A DNA stretch of 64,000 nt from Solimonas flava DSM 18980 (GCF_000426685.1 NZ_AUFV01000007.1:186001-250000); one strand, 5' to 3'; counted from the first letter of the stretch, positions 36,717 to 47,401 are shown. Program-made: numbers and translations. The notes: generated from the sequence alone by a model not told the origin.

Positions 36717-36738
36717 TTCGGCAAAAGCGAACATTCGC
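36717..36738. promoter_or_regulatory. Overlapping palindromes between the MDR and LysR genes (candidate operator)
   Basis: TTCG-GCAAAAG-CGAA (36717-36731) is a perfect interrupted palindrome containing the LysR-type T-N11-A arrangement. It overlaps GCGAA-CA-TTCGC (36727-36738), another perfect palindrome ending 1 base before the LysR GTG. The site lies in the 90-bp divergent gap, where LysR regulators usually bind. Confidence 0.5.
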
Positions 36739-36739
36739 T

Positions 36740-37660
36740 GTGCAAAAAAACACGGACATCGCCGCCGCGTCCCGGCACCTGCAATGGGACGACATCCGCT
36801 ATTTCCTGGAGCTGGCGCGAGCCGGCAGCCTGTCCGGCGCGGCCCGTCGCCTGGCCGTCGAGCATTCGACGGTCGCGCGGCGTGTCGAGGCTCTGGAGCA
36901 GCGCCTCGGCGTGCGCCTGTTCGACCGCCTGGCGAAGGGCTGGTCGCCGACCGCCGAAGGCGAAGCCCTGCTCGCGCAGGCCGGCCGGCTCGACGACGAG
37001 GCCCAGGCGTTCTCGCGGCTCGCGCTCGGCGTGGCCTCGCTGCAGGGCACCGTGCGGGTTTCCGCGCCGCCGGCGCTGGCCAGCCATCTGCTGGTGCCGA
37101 GCCTTGCCGAGCGGCGTTCGCAATGGCCGAACATCGAACTGGAAATGGTCGGCGAAACCCGCGACGCGAACCTGGCGCGCCGCGAGGCCGATCTGGCGAT
37201 CCGCATGTCGCGGCCCGACGCGCCGGGGCTGGTCGCGCGCCGCGTCGGCGAGATGGGCTACGGGCTCTACGCGCGGCCGGGCTACGCCGACCGGCCGCGC
37301 GACGCCTGGGAATTCCTCGGCTACGACGAAAGCCTCAGCCGCGTGCCGCAGCAGGCCTGGCTCGATCAGCAGCTGGCCGGACGTCGCATCGTGCTGCGCA
37401 GCAACGATCTCGCCGCGCTGCTGCATGCGGCGCGCGCCGGGCTCGGCGCCGCCGTGCTGCCGCATTTCCTGACGCACGGCGACGCGGCGCTGGCGCCGCT
37501 GCCGGGTCCGGCCTGTCCGACGGTGCGGCCGCTGTGGCTGGTGATGCACCCGGACGTGCGGCGTTCGCCGCGCGTGCGCTTTATGGCCGACCTGCTGGCG
37601 TCACTGATCGGCGAGGCGCAGCCGCGGCTGTCGGGCACGGCGCGCGACGCGTCGTCCTGA
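36740..37660 (+). CDS. LysR-family transcriptional regulator
   Basis: A 306-residue LysR protein. The N-terminal winged helix starts at LQWDDIRYFLELARAGSLSGAARRLAVEHSTVARRV and continues with LEQRLGVRLFDRLAKGWSPTAEGE. The effector domain begins near TVRVSAPPALASHLL. The GTG start has no ribosome binding site and sits directly after a palindrome; no better in-frame start exists before the helix-turn-helix. It is divergent from the MDR-SDR operon, which it probably controls. Confidence 0.9.
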   Translation: MQKNTDIAAASRHLQWDDIRYFLELARAGSLSGAARRLAVEHSTVARRVEALEQRLGVRLFDRLAKGWSPTAEGEALLAQAGRLDDEAQAFSRLALGVASLQGTVRVSAPPALASHLLVPSLAERRSQWPNIELEMVGETRDANLARREADLAIRMSRPDAPGLVARRVGEMGYGLYARPGYADRPRDAWEFLGYDESLSRVPQQAWLDQQLAGRRIVLRSNDLAALLHAARAGLGAAVLPHFLTHGDAALAPLPGPACPTVRPLWLVMHPDVRRSPRVRFMADLLASLIGEAQPRLSGTARDASS

Positions 37661-37834
37661 AGCGCCGTCGTTCGCGCCGCCGCGCGAGCGCGGGCCCGGC
37701 GCCGCAGATGCCGAGCACGAGGCGCGCGCCCTGCCGCGCCGCCGCGCGCGGGCCCGGCGGCGACGTTCGCATGCGGCCGGCGAGCGCCGCACAGGTGGGC
37801 CGCAGGAGCGCGCCGCACGGTCTAAGCTACGCGC

Positions 37835-37874
37835 CCCGTCCGCCCGTCCGCCCGTCCGCCCGTCCGCCCGTCCG
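37835..37874. repeat. 8-bp tandem repeat, five units
   Basis: Five perfect copies of CCCGTCCG plus a partial sixth lie in the 263-bp gap upstream of the DMT transporter gene, ending 49 bases before its ATG. The remainder of this gap is GC-rich sequence with no recognisable gene. Confidence 0.85.
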
Positions 37875-37923
37875 CCCGCCGCGCCGCGCGCGTTTCCCGT
37901 TTCCCCGGTCCGATTTCCTCGCC

Positions 37924-38781
37924 ATGTTCCATATCGCTCTCGCGGTCGCCTGCAGCGTGCTGGTGTCCGTGCTGCTCAAGCTCGCGCCGCGCGGCCGGCT
38001 TGATATCCCGCAAATGGTTGCGGCGAACTATGTCGTGGCGGCGCTGCTCAGCTCGGTGCTGCTGCGGCCGGCGGCAGCAGCGCCGGCGCCGCCGGCGACG
38101 CCGTGGCCGGAACTGATCGCGCTCGGCGTGCTGCTGCCGGCGATCTTCCTCGCGCTCGGCGCGTCGGTGCGGCATGCCGGCATCGTGCGCTCGGACGTCG
38201 CCCAGCGCCTGTCGCTGCTGCTGTCGCTGCTCGCCGCATTCACTGTGTTCGGGCAACCGGCGACGCCGCGGCTGCTGCTCGGCATCGCGTTCGGCCTGCT
38301 GGCGCTGCTGGCGCTGGTCTGGAAGGACGGCCGCGGCGCGGCCGGCGACGGCCATGGCGCCTGGTTCTATCCGCTGCTGGTATTCGCCGGGCTCGGCGCG
38401 ATCGACGTGCTGCTCAAGCGCGTCGCGGCGGCCGGTCTGCCGCTCGGCGAATCGCTGCTGCGCGTGTTCGCGCTGGCCTTCGTCGTCGCGGCGCTGATCG
38501 CCGGCGGGCGGCGCTGGCGCGGCGGGCCGCCGCTGACGGTGCGCAGCCTGATCGCCGGGCTCGCGCTCGGCGCGCTCAACTTCGGCAACATCCTCTTCTA
38601 CCTGCGCGCGCACCGCGCGCTGGCCGACGATCCGGCGCGCGTGTTCACGGCGATGAATCTCGGCGTCGTCGCGCTCGGCACGCTGGTCGGCCTCGTCGTC
38701 TTCCGCGAGCGCCTGAGCCGCGTCAACTTCGCCGGTCTGGCGCTGACCGTGCCGGCGATCGTGCTGCTGGCGGCGCGCTAG
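37924..38781 (+). CDS. DMT/EamA-type membrane transporter
   Basis: A 285-residue protein with about ten hydrophobic segments in two five-helix halves, the layout of the drug/metabolite transporter superfamily. The first half starts MFHIALAVACSVLVSVLLKLAP; the second contains GALNFGNILFYLRAHRALADDP and ends with TAMNLGVVALGTLVGLVVFRERLSRVN, the usual last-helix motif. The substrate is unknown. A five-unit 8-bp tandem repeat lies in its leader. Confidence 0.85.
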   Translation: MFHIALAVACSVLVSVLLKLAPRGRLDIPQMVAANYVVAALLSSVLLRPAAAAPAPPATPWPELIALGVLLPAIFLALGASVRHAGIVRSDVAQRLSLLLSLLAAFTVFGQPATPRLLLGIAFGLLALLALVWKDGRGAAGDGHGAWFYPLLVFAGLGAIDVLLKRVAAAGLPLGESLLRVFALAFVVAALIAGGRRWRGGPPLTVRSLIAGLALGALNFGNILFYLRAHRALADDPARVFTAMNLGVVALGTLVGLVVFRERLSRVNFAGLALTVPAIVLLAAR

Positions 38782-38945
38782 CGTCCGGCCGGGCGCGGCA
38801 TGCTCGGCGGCGATGATGCCGGCCCTGCGCGTCGCGCGGCGGCGCCGCGGCGCGACCGGGCGGTGTCATGGCGCCCGCGCGACGATGCCGCATAATCGGC
38901 CGGCCGGCGCTTTCCAGGCTCCCCTCCATCACGGAACAACCCTTC

Positions 38946-40019
38946 GTGGCGAACGCTGACGTCCTTCGTTTCGAGCAACTGGCGCGCATGGCGCTGGCAC
39001 TGCTGCTCGTGCTGGTCTGCTGGTTCGTGCTGCGGCCGTTCCTGTCGGCGATCCTGTTCGCGGTCGCGATCTCGGTGTCGACCTGGCCGGCCTACGTCTG
39101 GCTGCTGCGCCGGCTCGGCGGACAGCGCACCATTGCCAGCCTGCTGGCCTGCGTGGTCGTCGCGCTGGTCGTGATCGTGCCGACGGCGATGCTGGTCATC
39201 TCGCTCGGCGACGCGGCGCTGTGGCTGCTGAAGCTGATCGAGGAATGGCGAACCTCGGGGCCGCCGGAGCCGCCGGCCTGGCTCGGGCACATCCCCTTGC
39301 TCGGCGAGCCGCTGCGCGCCTGGCTGCACGGGCTCGGCTCGGGCGGCGACCGCATCGCCGAACTGGCCGGGCGCTTCGTCGATCCGGCGCGGCGGCTGGC
39401 GCTGCTCGGCGGACGCGCGCTCGGACTCGGGCTCGGCCAGGCGCTGTTCTCGGCGCTGCTGCTGTTCTTCCTCTACCGCGACGGCGTGGCGCTGGCGGCG
39501 GCGCTGCGCGCCTTCGCCCTGCGCATCGCCGGCGAGCGCGGGCGCACGCTGCTGGAGATCGCGCAGCGCACGGTGACCGGCGTGATGTTCAGCGTCATCG
39601 GCACCGCGCTGGCGCAGGCGATGGTGGCGACGATCGGCTTCGCGATCGCCGGCGTGCCGAATCCGTTCCTGCTCGGCGCGCTGACCTTCGTGCTGTCGAT
39701 GGCGCCGGTCGGGCCGCCGCTGATCTGGGGCGCCGCCGCGTTCTGGCTGTTCCGTCAGGATCAGCCGGGCTGGGCGCTGTTCATGGTCGTCTACGGCTTC
39801 TTCGGCATCAGCTCGGTCGACAACGTCATCAAGCCGTTCCTGATCAGCCGTTCGAGCCATCTGCCGTTCGCGCTGACCTTCATGGGCGTGATCGGCGGCG
39901 TACTGGCGTTCGGCGTCGCCGGCGTCTTCATCGGGCCGACGGTGCTGGCGCTGGCGCTGCACCTCGGACAGGCGCTGTTGTGGATGCAGGACGAGCGGCC
40001 GGCCGGCGACGAAGGCTAG
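38946..40019 (+). CDS. AI-2E family (PerM/YdiK-like) membrane protein
   Basis: A 357-residue polytopic membrane protein of the AI-2 exporter/PerM family. It shows LVLVCWFVLRPFLSAILFAVAISVSTWPAYVWL, FLYRDG and the conserved GVPNPFLLGALTFVLSMAPVGPPLIWG. The family includes Na+/H+ antiporters and proposed autoinducer exporters, so transport of AI-2 should not be assumed. The GTG at 38946 is chosen as start; an in-frame ATG at 38868 would add 26 residues of poor quality. Confidence 0.88.
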   Translation: MANADVLRFEQLARMALALLLVLVCWFVLRPFLSAILFAVAISVSTWPAYVWLLRRLGGQRTIASLLACVVVALVVIVPTAMLVISLGDAALWLLKLIEEWRTSGPPEPPAWLGHIPLLGEPLRAWLHGLGSGGDRIAELAGRFVDPARRLALLGGRALGLGLGQALFSALLLFFLYRDGVALAAALRAFALRIAGERGRTLLEIAQRTVTGVMFSVIGTALAQAMVATIGFAIAGVPNPFLLGALTFVLSMAPVGPPLIWGAAAFWLFRQDQPGWALFMVVYGFFGISSVDNVIKPFLISRSSHLPFALTFMGVIGGVLAFGVAGVFIGPTVLALALHLGQALLWMQDERPAGDEG

Positions 40020-40028
40020 CGCGGTCCT

Positions 40029-42167
40029 TCAATCCGGCGGCGCGGCGACCCTGACCCGCGCGTCGAGGGCGAGCACGCCGCGCGCGTCGGCCAGCAGCGG
40101 ATTGATGTCGAGCTCGCCGATCTGCGGATGCGCGGTGACCATCGCCGCGACGCGGAGCAGCACGTCGACGATGCCGTCGAGATCGGCCGGCGGCTGGCGG
40201 CGCAGGCCCTGCAGCTGCTTGTAAATGCGCGTGCGCGCGATCTGTGCGCGGGCCAGCGCGGCGTCGAGCGGCAGCAGCTCGATGGCACTGTCCTGCTGCA
40301 CTTCGACGGCGATGCCGCCGTGGCCGAACATCAGCAGCGGCCCGAAGCTCGGATCGCGCGTGACGCCGACGATCAGCTCGAAGGCCTGCGGGCGTCGCAC
40401 CATGGCCTGCACGGTGAAGCCGGCGAGTTGCGCGTCGGGACGCGCGGCGCGTACGCGTTCGAGCATCGCTGCCGCTTCGCGGCGCAGCGCGTTGGCGTCG
40501 GCCAGACCGAGGGCGACGCCGCCGACGTCGGTCTTGTGCGTGATCTGCGCCGAGCGGATCTTCAGCGCGACCGGATAGCCGATCGCCGCGGCCGCGGCGA
40601 CCGCCGCGTCGACGTCGGCGGCGATGCGCAAGGCCGGCACCGGGATGCGCCAGGCGCCGAGCAGGCGGTCGACCTCCTCGCTGTCGAGCCATTCGCGCGC
40701 GGCGCCGAGCGCGCCGTCGATGGCGCGGCCGGCGGCGCTGGTGTCGATGTCCGTGTACGGCTGCGCGACGACCGGCGCCTGCACCGCATCGCGGCGGCGG
40801 CGGTACTGCACGCGCTGCATGAAACCGCGCACGGCTTCTTCGGGGGTTTCGTAGCCGGCGATGCCGGCCTCGACGAGCACGCGCCGCGCCGCTTCCGCCG
40901 AATGCCGGCCGAGCCAGCAGCCCAGCACGTTGCGATCGTCCCGCTGCGGCTGCGCCTGCGTCACGACCTCGGCAACGGCCTGCGCCGCCTGCAGCGGATG
41001 CCCGACCGCGGTCGGGCAGTTGATGACCAGCACGGCGTCGACGTCGGCATCGTCGAGCAGCGCGGCCAGCGCTTCGCGGTAACGCGCGCTCGACGCGTCG
41101 CCGATGATGTCGACCGGATTGCCGTGGCTCCAGGTCGGCGGCAGCGCCGCGTCGAGGCGCGCCAGCGTCTGCGGCGCCAGTGTCGCGAGCCGGCCGCCGG
41201 CGTCGGCGAGCGCATCGCTCGCGAGCACGCCGGGGCCGCCGCCGTTGGTCAGGATCGCCAGGCGTTCGCCGCGTTGCGCGCCGGTGCAGGCCAGCGTCTG
41301 CGCCGCGTCGAACAGGTCGAGCGTGTCGCGCACGCGCAGGATGCCGGCGCGCCGGAACGCCGCCTCGTAGGCGGCATCGGCGCCGGCGAGTGCGCCGGTG
41401 TGCGAGGCCGCGGCCTTGGCGCTTTCGGCGCGGCGGCCGGCCTTGATCGCGATCACCGGCTTGTTCAGCACCGCCGCGCGCGCGGCCTCGATGAAGCCGC
41501 GCGCTTCGCGCAGACCTTCGATGTAGAGCAGGATCGCCTGCGTGCCCGGTTCGTCGGCGAGGTAGCGGAGCAGGTCGGCGAAGTCGACGTCGGCCATGTC
41601 GCCGAGCGAGACGAGCTGCGAGAAGCCGATGCCGCGCGGGGCGGCCCAGTCGAGCAGGGCGGTTGCCATCGCGCCCGACTGGCTGACGAAGGCGAGCCGG
41701 CCGGGTGGCGGCAGCAGCTGCGCGAAGCTGGCGTTGAGGCCGATCGCCGGCGCCTGCAGGCCGAGGCAGTTCGGTCCGATCAGGCGGGCGCCGTGCGCCC
41801 GCGCCGCATCGACGGCGGCGCGTTGCAGCGCCTTGCCCTGCTCGCCGAGTTCGCCGAAGCCGGCGGTGATGACGACGATCGCCCGCGTGCCGCGCGCGCC
41901 GAGCGCCGCGATCAGGCCGGGCACCGTGGCCGGCGGTGTGGCGATGACGGCGAGCGCCGGGGTCTGGGGCAGGCTCGCGACGTCGGCGTAGACCGGACGT
42001 CCGCCGATCTCGGTGTGACGCGGATTGACGAACATCACCGGCCCGGCGTAGCCGCCGTCGAGCAGATTGCGCGCGGCCAGCGCGCCGACCGAGCCGGGCC
42101 GGGTCGAGGCGCCGATCAGTGCGACCGAGGCGGGGCGGAAGAAAGCGTCGAGAGCGTCGTGCGACAT
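40029..42167 (-). CDS. ADP-forming acyl-CoA (acetyl-CoA) synthetase, fused alpha-beta
   Basis: A 712-residue NDP-forming acyl-CoA synthetase. It has an N-terminal CoA-binding domain (SVALIGASTRPGSVGALAARNLLDGGY), a succinyl-CoA-ligase-like domain with the phosphorylatable His in SHTGALAGADAAYEAAFRRAG, and a C-terminal ATP-grasp domain (LKIRSAQITHKTDVGGVALGL). It interconverts acyl-CoA, ADP and phosphate with acid, ATP and CoA, and can conserve energy during fermentation. There is no GNAT domain, unlike PatZ. The ATG at 42167 follows AAGGA by 8 bases. A candidate FNR-type promoter lies upstream. Confidence 0.9.
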   Translation of the reverse strand: MSHDALDAFFRPASVALIGASTRPGSVGALAARNLLDGGYAGPVMFVNPRHTEIGGRPVYADVASLPQTPALAVIATPPATVPGLIAALGARGTRAIVVITAGFGELGEQGKALQRAAVDAARAHGARLIGPNCLGLQAPAIGLNASFAQLLPPPGRLAFVSQSGAMATALLDWAAPRGIGFSQLVSLGDMADVDFADLLRYLADEPGTQAILLYIEGLREARGFIEAARAAVLNKPVIAIKAGRRAESAKAAASHTGALAGADAAYEAAFRRAGILRVRDTLDLFDAAQTLACTGAQRGERLAILTNGGGPGVLASDALADAGGRLATLAPQTLARLDAALPPTWSHGNPVDIIGDASSARYREALAALLDDADVDAVLVINCPTAVGHPLQAAQAVAEVVTQAQPQRDDRNVLGCWLGRHSAEAARRVLVEAGIAGYETPEEAVRGFMQRVQYRRRRDAVQAPVVAQPYTDIDTSAAGRAIDGALGAAREWLDSEEVDRLLGAWRIPVPALRIAADVDAAVAAAAAIGYPVALKIRSAQITHKTDVGGVALGLADANALRREAAAMLERVRAARPDAQLAGFTVQAMVRRPQAFELIVGVTRDPSFGPLLMFGHGGIAVEVQQDSAIELLPLDAALARAQIARTRIYKQLQGLRRQPPADLDGIVDVLLRVAAMVTAHPQIGELDINPLLADARGVLALDARVRVAAPPD

Positions 42168-42307
42168 CAGCGATCCTTGCAGGCGATGGACGTCTGCGTC
42201 GCGGATTTTCACGCGCGCATGCGCCGCCGCTGTCGACAGCACCGATCCGGCCGCCGCCTGGCGGCGGCATGCGGCGAAGACACGGAAAGGGTGGACAGCG
42301 TGCGCCA

Positions 42308-42349
42308 AGCCTAGCGCCGCGGGCCGCGCCGCATCTTGATCTTGGTCAG
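42308..42349 (-). promoter_or_regulatory. Candidate FNR/ANR-dependent promoter of the acyl-CoA synthetase gene
   Basis: On the minus strand, CTGAC-CAAG-ATCAA (42349-42336, 8/10 match) is followed after exactly 22 bases by TAGGCT (42313-42308). The implied leader is ~134 bases. The surrounding 258-bp gap (42168-42425) also holds GC-rich hairpin-forming sequence downstream of sufS but no gene. Confidence 0.45.
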
Positions 42350-42425
42350 CCGTGCGCTCGCGCGCCGTGCGGCGCGCCGGTCCGGCGGCCGGCGCGCGCG
42401 GGCGCCGGTGCCGCCCGGCGCGTCG

Positions 42426-43649
42426 TCACGAGAACAGCTTGTGCACCTTCATCAGCGCGGCGTAGAGCTGATCGATGTCGTCCGCGCCGTTGTAGACGGC
42501 GAGCGAGGCGCGCGCCGTCGCCGGCACGCCGAAGCGTTCCATCAACGGCATCGTGCAGTGGTGGCCGGTGCGGATCGCCACGCCTTCCAGATCGAGGATG
42601 GTGCCGATGTCCTGCGGGTGTGCGCCGTCCATCACGAACGACAGGATGCCGGCCTTGTGCGGCGCGGTGCCGATCAGGCGCAGGCCCGGCACTTCCTGCA
42701 GGCGCTGCGTGCCGTATTCGAGCAGCGCGTGCTCGTGTGCGGCGACGCGTTCGACGCCGAGCGCGTCCAGCCACTCGATCGCCGCCGCGCAGCCGACCGC
42801 GCCGGCCATGTCCGGCGTGCCGGCCTCGAACTTGTACGGCACCTCGTTCCAGGTGCTGCCGCTGAAGGCGACGGTGCGGATCATGTCGCCGCCGCCCTGC
42901 CACGGGTCCATCGCTTCGAGATGCTCGCGCTTGGCGTACAGTGCGCCGAAGCCGGTCGGGCCGTAGAGCTTGTGCGCCGAGAATGCGTAGAAATCGACGT
43001 CGAGCGCGCGCACGTCGGTCGGCAGATGGGCGATGCCCTGGGCGCCGTCGACCAGCACCGGCACGCCGCGCGCATGCGCCTCGCGCACGATGTCGGCGAT
43101 CGGGTTGATGGTGCCGAGCGTGTTCGAGATCTGCGCGACGGCGACCAGCCGGGTCCGCGGCGAGAACAGCCGCAGCCACTCCTCGAAGATCAGCGCGCCG
43201 CGGTCGTCGACCGGCGCGGCGACGGTCTTCGCGCCGGCGAGCTGCCAGGGCACGATGTCCGAGTGGTGCTCCATGCCGGTCAGCAGCACTTCGTCGCCGG
43301 GCTGCACACGCGGCTGCAGGTAGCTGCGCGCGACCAGGTTGATGCTCTCGGTGGTGCCGCGCGTGAAGACGATCTGCTCGCGCGGCGCGTTGAGGAACGC
43401 CGCGATGCGGTCGCGCGCGCCCTCGTAGGCGAGCGTCGCGCGCTCGGCGAGCTCGTGCACGGCGCGGTGCACGTTGGCGTTCGAGGTGCGGTAGTAGTGG
43501 TCGATCGCCTGCAGCATCGCCTCCGGCTTCTGCGTCGTCGCCGCGTTGTCGAGGTAGGCGAGGCGCTTGCCGCGCGCCTTCTGCGTGAGGATCGGGAATT
43601 GCGCGCGGATCGCGTCGAGATCCAGCGGCTGCGGGGCGGCAGCGTTCAT
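42426..43649 (-). CDS. sufS: Cysteine desulfurase SufS
   Basis: Group II PLP cysteine desulfurase that releases sulfur from cysteine as a persulfide for Fe-S cluster assembly. The 407-residue protein shows YLDNAATTQKP, the PLP-lysine in SAHKLYGPTG (about Lys227) and the catalytic Cys in RTGHHCTMPLM (about Cys365). No sufE or sufU is seen after it in the window. It is the last gene of the SUF operon and overlaps sufD by 4 bases. Confidence 0.95.
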   Translation of the reverse strand: MNAAAPQPLDLDAIRAQFPILTQKARGKRLAYLDNAATTQKPEAMLQAIDHYYRTSNANVHRAVHELAERATLAYEGARDRIAAFLNAPREQIVFTRGTTESINLVARSYLQPRVQPGDEVLLTGMEHHSDIVPWQLAGAKTVAAPVDDRGALIFEEWLRLFSPRTRLVAVAQISNTLGTINPIADIVREAHARGVPVLVDGAQGIAHLPTDVRALDVDFYAFSAHKLYGPTGFGALYAKREHLEAMDPWQGGGDMIRTVAFSGSTWNEVPYKFEAGTPDMAGAVGCAAAIEWLDALGVERVAAHEHALLEYGTQRLQEVPGLRLIGTAPHKAGILSFVMDGAHPQDIGTILDLEGVAIRTGHHCTMPLMERFGVPATARASLAVYNGADDIDQLYAALMKVHKLFS

Positions 43650-44938
43650 GCGGCGGCTCCGCTCAGCGTCGCTTCGGAAAGATCGAGGCCGGCGCCGAGC
43701 CGCGCCGTGATGCGGCGCGCCAGGCGCAGGCGCAGCGCCACATGCGGCACGCGCGCCAGCACGTCGTTGATGAAGCTGTAGATCAGCAGTGCGCGGGCCT
43801 GCGCTTCCGGCACGCCGCGCGCGCGCAGGTAGAACACCGCCGCATCGTCGAGCTGGCCGCAGCTGGCGCCGTGCGCGCACTTGACGTCGTCGGCGTAGAT
43901 CTCCAGTTCCGGCTTGGCGTCGATCTCGGCGCCCTTGGCCAGCATCAGATTGGCGATGCGCTGTTCGGAATCGGTCTTCTGCGCGCCGCGCTGCACGACG
44001 ACGCGGCCGTTCAGGATCGCCTGGCTCGGGCCGAAGCCGAGGCCGCGGAACCACTGGCGGCTGGTGCCGTGCGGCGCGGCGTGGTCGATCTCGTACTGGT
44101 TGTCGAGGTGCACGCGGCCGTCGGCGCCGAACAGGCCGGACAGCTCGGCATGCGCGCCCGGCGCGGCGAGCTTGACGCGCCAGTCGCTGCGGATCAGCGT
44201 GCCGCTCGCTTTGGCGGCTGCGGCTTCGCCGGGGATCGGATCCGCGGTTTCACAGGGCAGGTCGACGTTGACGACGTCGAGCCGCGCGTCGCGGCCGACG
44301 TCGGCCGCGGTCTGCAGCCAGTGCGTCGTGCCGCGGGCTTCGTCCTGCACGCGCACCAGCGTCAGCTGCGCGCCTTCGGCGAGTTCGATCGACAGGCTCT
44401 GCGTCGAGAAGCGCGTGGCGCCCGGCAGACCGATGTTCTGGACGATGAGCAGCGCCTGCGCGCCGCGCTCGAGGCGGATGCGGTGGGCGAGGTGGAACAT
44501 CTCGCCGGCCTCGCGGGCGTCCGATACGCTCAGCACGTGCAGCGGGCGGTCGAGCCGCACGTCGCGCGGCACCGTCAGCTGCAGGCCCGGCGTCGCGAAG
44601 GCGCGGTGCAGACCGGCGAGGCCGGCATGCGCATCGAGGCTCGGCAGCGGCGCCGGCGCGGCGGCGTCGTTCAGCGCGCGGCCGTTGATCCAGACGTGCT
44701 CGTCGCAGCCGTCGAGCCGCCAGGCCGAAAGATCCGGCGCGGCCGTTGCGAGCGCGAGGTGCACGGGCTGTGCCGCGAACGGCTGCAGATTGGTGTAGTG
44801 CCAGCGCTCGATGCCGTCGTCCGGCAGGCCGCGCTGCGCGAATGTATCGAAGGCGGCGGCGCGGGCGGCGCGTTCCGTGGCCGGCAGCGCCGCCGCGAAG
44901 CGTTCGAAGGCTTCGCCGTAGGATGCGTGGATCGTCAT
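43646..44938 (-). CDS. sufD: Fe-S cluster assembly protein SufD
   Basis: Scaffold partner in the SufBC2D complex. The 430-residue protein has a beta-helix core with HVWINGRALND, LIRSDWRVKLAAPGAHAELSGLF, DNQYEIDHAAPHGTSRQWFRGL and DDVKCAHGASCGQLDDAAVFYLRARG, typical of SufD. Either the ATG at 44938 or a GTG one codon upstream could start it; the ATG gives a 1-base overlap with sufC. It is coupled to both neighbours. Confidence 0.94.
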   Translation of the reverse strand: MTIHASYGEAFERFAAALPATERAARAAAFDTFAQRGLPDDGIERWHYTNLQPFAAQPVHLALATAAPDLSAWRLDGCDEHVWINGRALNDAAAPAPLPSLDAHAGLAGLHRAFATPGLQLTVPRDVRLDRPLHVLSVSDAREAGEMFHLAHRIRLERGAQALLIVQNIGLPGATRFSTQSLSIELAEGAQLTLVRVQDEARGTTHWLQTAADVGRDARLDVVNVDLPCETADPIPGEAAAAKASGTLIRSDWRVKLAAPGAHAELSGLFGADGRVHLDNQYEIDHAAPHGTSRQWFRGLGFGPSQAILNGRVVVQRGAQKTDSEQRIANLMLAKGAEIDAKPELEIYADDVKCAHGASCGQLDDAAVFYLRARGVPEAQARALLIYSFINDVLARVPHVALRLRLARRITARLGAGLDLSEATLSGAAA

Positions 44939-45693
44939 CACGCCGCCTGCTGCAGCCAGCCGTAGCCCTTTTCCTCGAGCTCGCGCGCGAGCTCCGGGCC
45001 GCCGCTCTTGACGATGCGGCCGGCGGCGAGCACGTGCACGACGTCGGGCTGCACGTGGTCGAGCAGACGCTGGTAGTGCGTGACGAGGATGGTCGCGCGC
45101 TCGGGCGAGCGCATCGCGTTGATGCCGTCGGCGACGATCTTCAGCGCGTCGATGTCGAGGCCGGAGTCGGTTTCGTCGAGCACCATCAGCCGCGGTTCGA
45201 GCACCAGCATCTGCAGGATCTCGTTGCGCTTCTTTTCGCCGCCGGAGAAGCCCTGGTTGACGCCGCGCGAGAGCATCGCCGGGTCCATCTTCATCTGCTT
45301 GACGCGGTGGCGGACCCAGGCGAGGAAGTCGCCGGCATCGAGTTCCGGCTCGCCGCGTTCCTTGCGCTGCGCGTTGAGCGCTGCCTTGAGGAACATCATG
45401 TTGCTGACGCCGGGAATCTCGACCGGGTACTGGAAGCCCATGAAGATGCCGTGCGCGGCGCGCTGTTCGGCCGACAGCGCGGCGAGGTCGCGGCCCTGGT
45501 AGCGGATCGTGCCGGCGGTGACGACGTAGTCCTCGGCACCGGCCAGCACCTTCGACAGCGTCGATTTGCCGGCGCCGTTCGGACCCATGATCGCGTGCAC
45601 TTCGCCGGCGTTCACCGCGAGGTCCAGGCCCTTGAGGATTTCCTTGCCGGCGACTTCGGCGTGCAGATTTTCGATTTGCAGTAACTGGCTCAT
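44938..45693 (-). CDS. sufC: Fe-S cluster assembly ATPase SufC
   Basis: ABC-type ATPase of the SUF scaffold. The 251 residues carry Walker A GPNGAGKST (about residue 37), the signature FSGGEKKRNEIL and Walker B LMVLDETDSGLD, with Asp before Ser as in SufC. GAACGAGAG precedes the ATG. A 226-bp gap separates it from sufB, which is unusual because the other suf genes here touch or overlap. Confidence 0.96.
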   Translation of the reverse strand: MSQLLQIENLHAEVAGKEILKGLDLAVNAGEVHAIMGPNGAGKSTLSKVLAGAEDYVVTAGTIRYQGRDLAALSAEQRAAHGIFMGFQYPVEIPGVSNMMFLKAALNAQRKERGEPELDAGDFLAWVRHRVKQMKMDPAMLSRGVNQGFSGGEKKRNEILQMLVLEPRLMVLDETDSGLDIDALKIVADGINAMRSPERATILVTHYQRLLDHVQPDVVHVLAAGRIVKSGGPELARELEEKGYGWLQQAA

Positions 45694-45919
45694 CTCTCGT
45701 TCCAACTCAGGCGTAGAGCGGGTGCAACCCGCCTTTCGCGTTGTCTGTTTTCGCGCCGGCAGGCCGTCCATGGCGCGACTTCGGTTCCTGATCCGGCCCC
45801 GGCCCGGCGTTTGCTTACCTCGTAGCGACATCGAGTCGCTCCTCGCCGTTGCAAACGCTCCATGGCCGCGCGTTCGCCGGCGCCGATTGCCATTCAAGGC
45901 AATCGTCGACAACCCCGGC

Positions 45920-47401
<1,482 letters not shown>

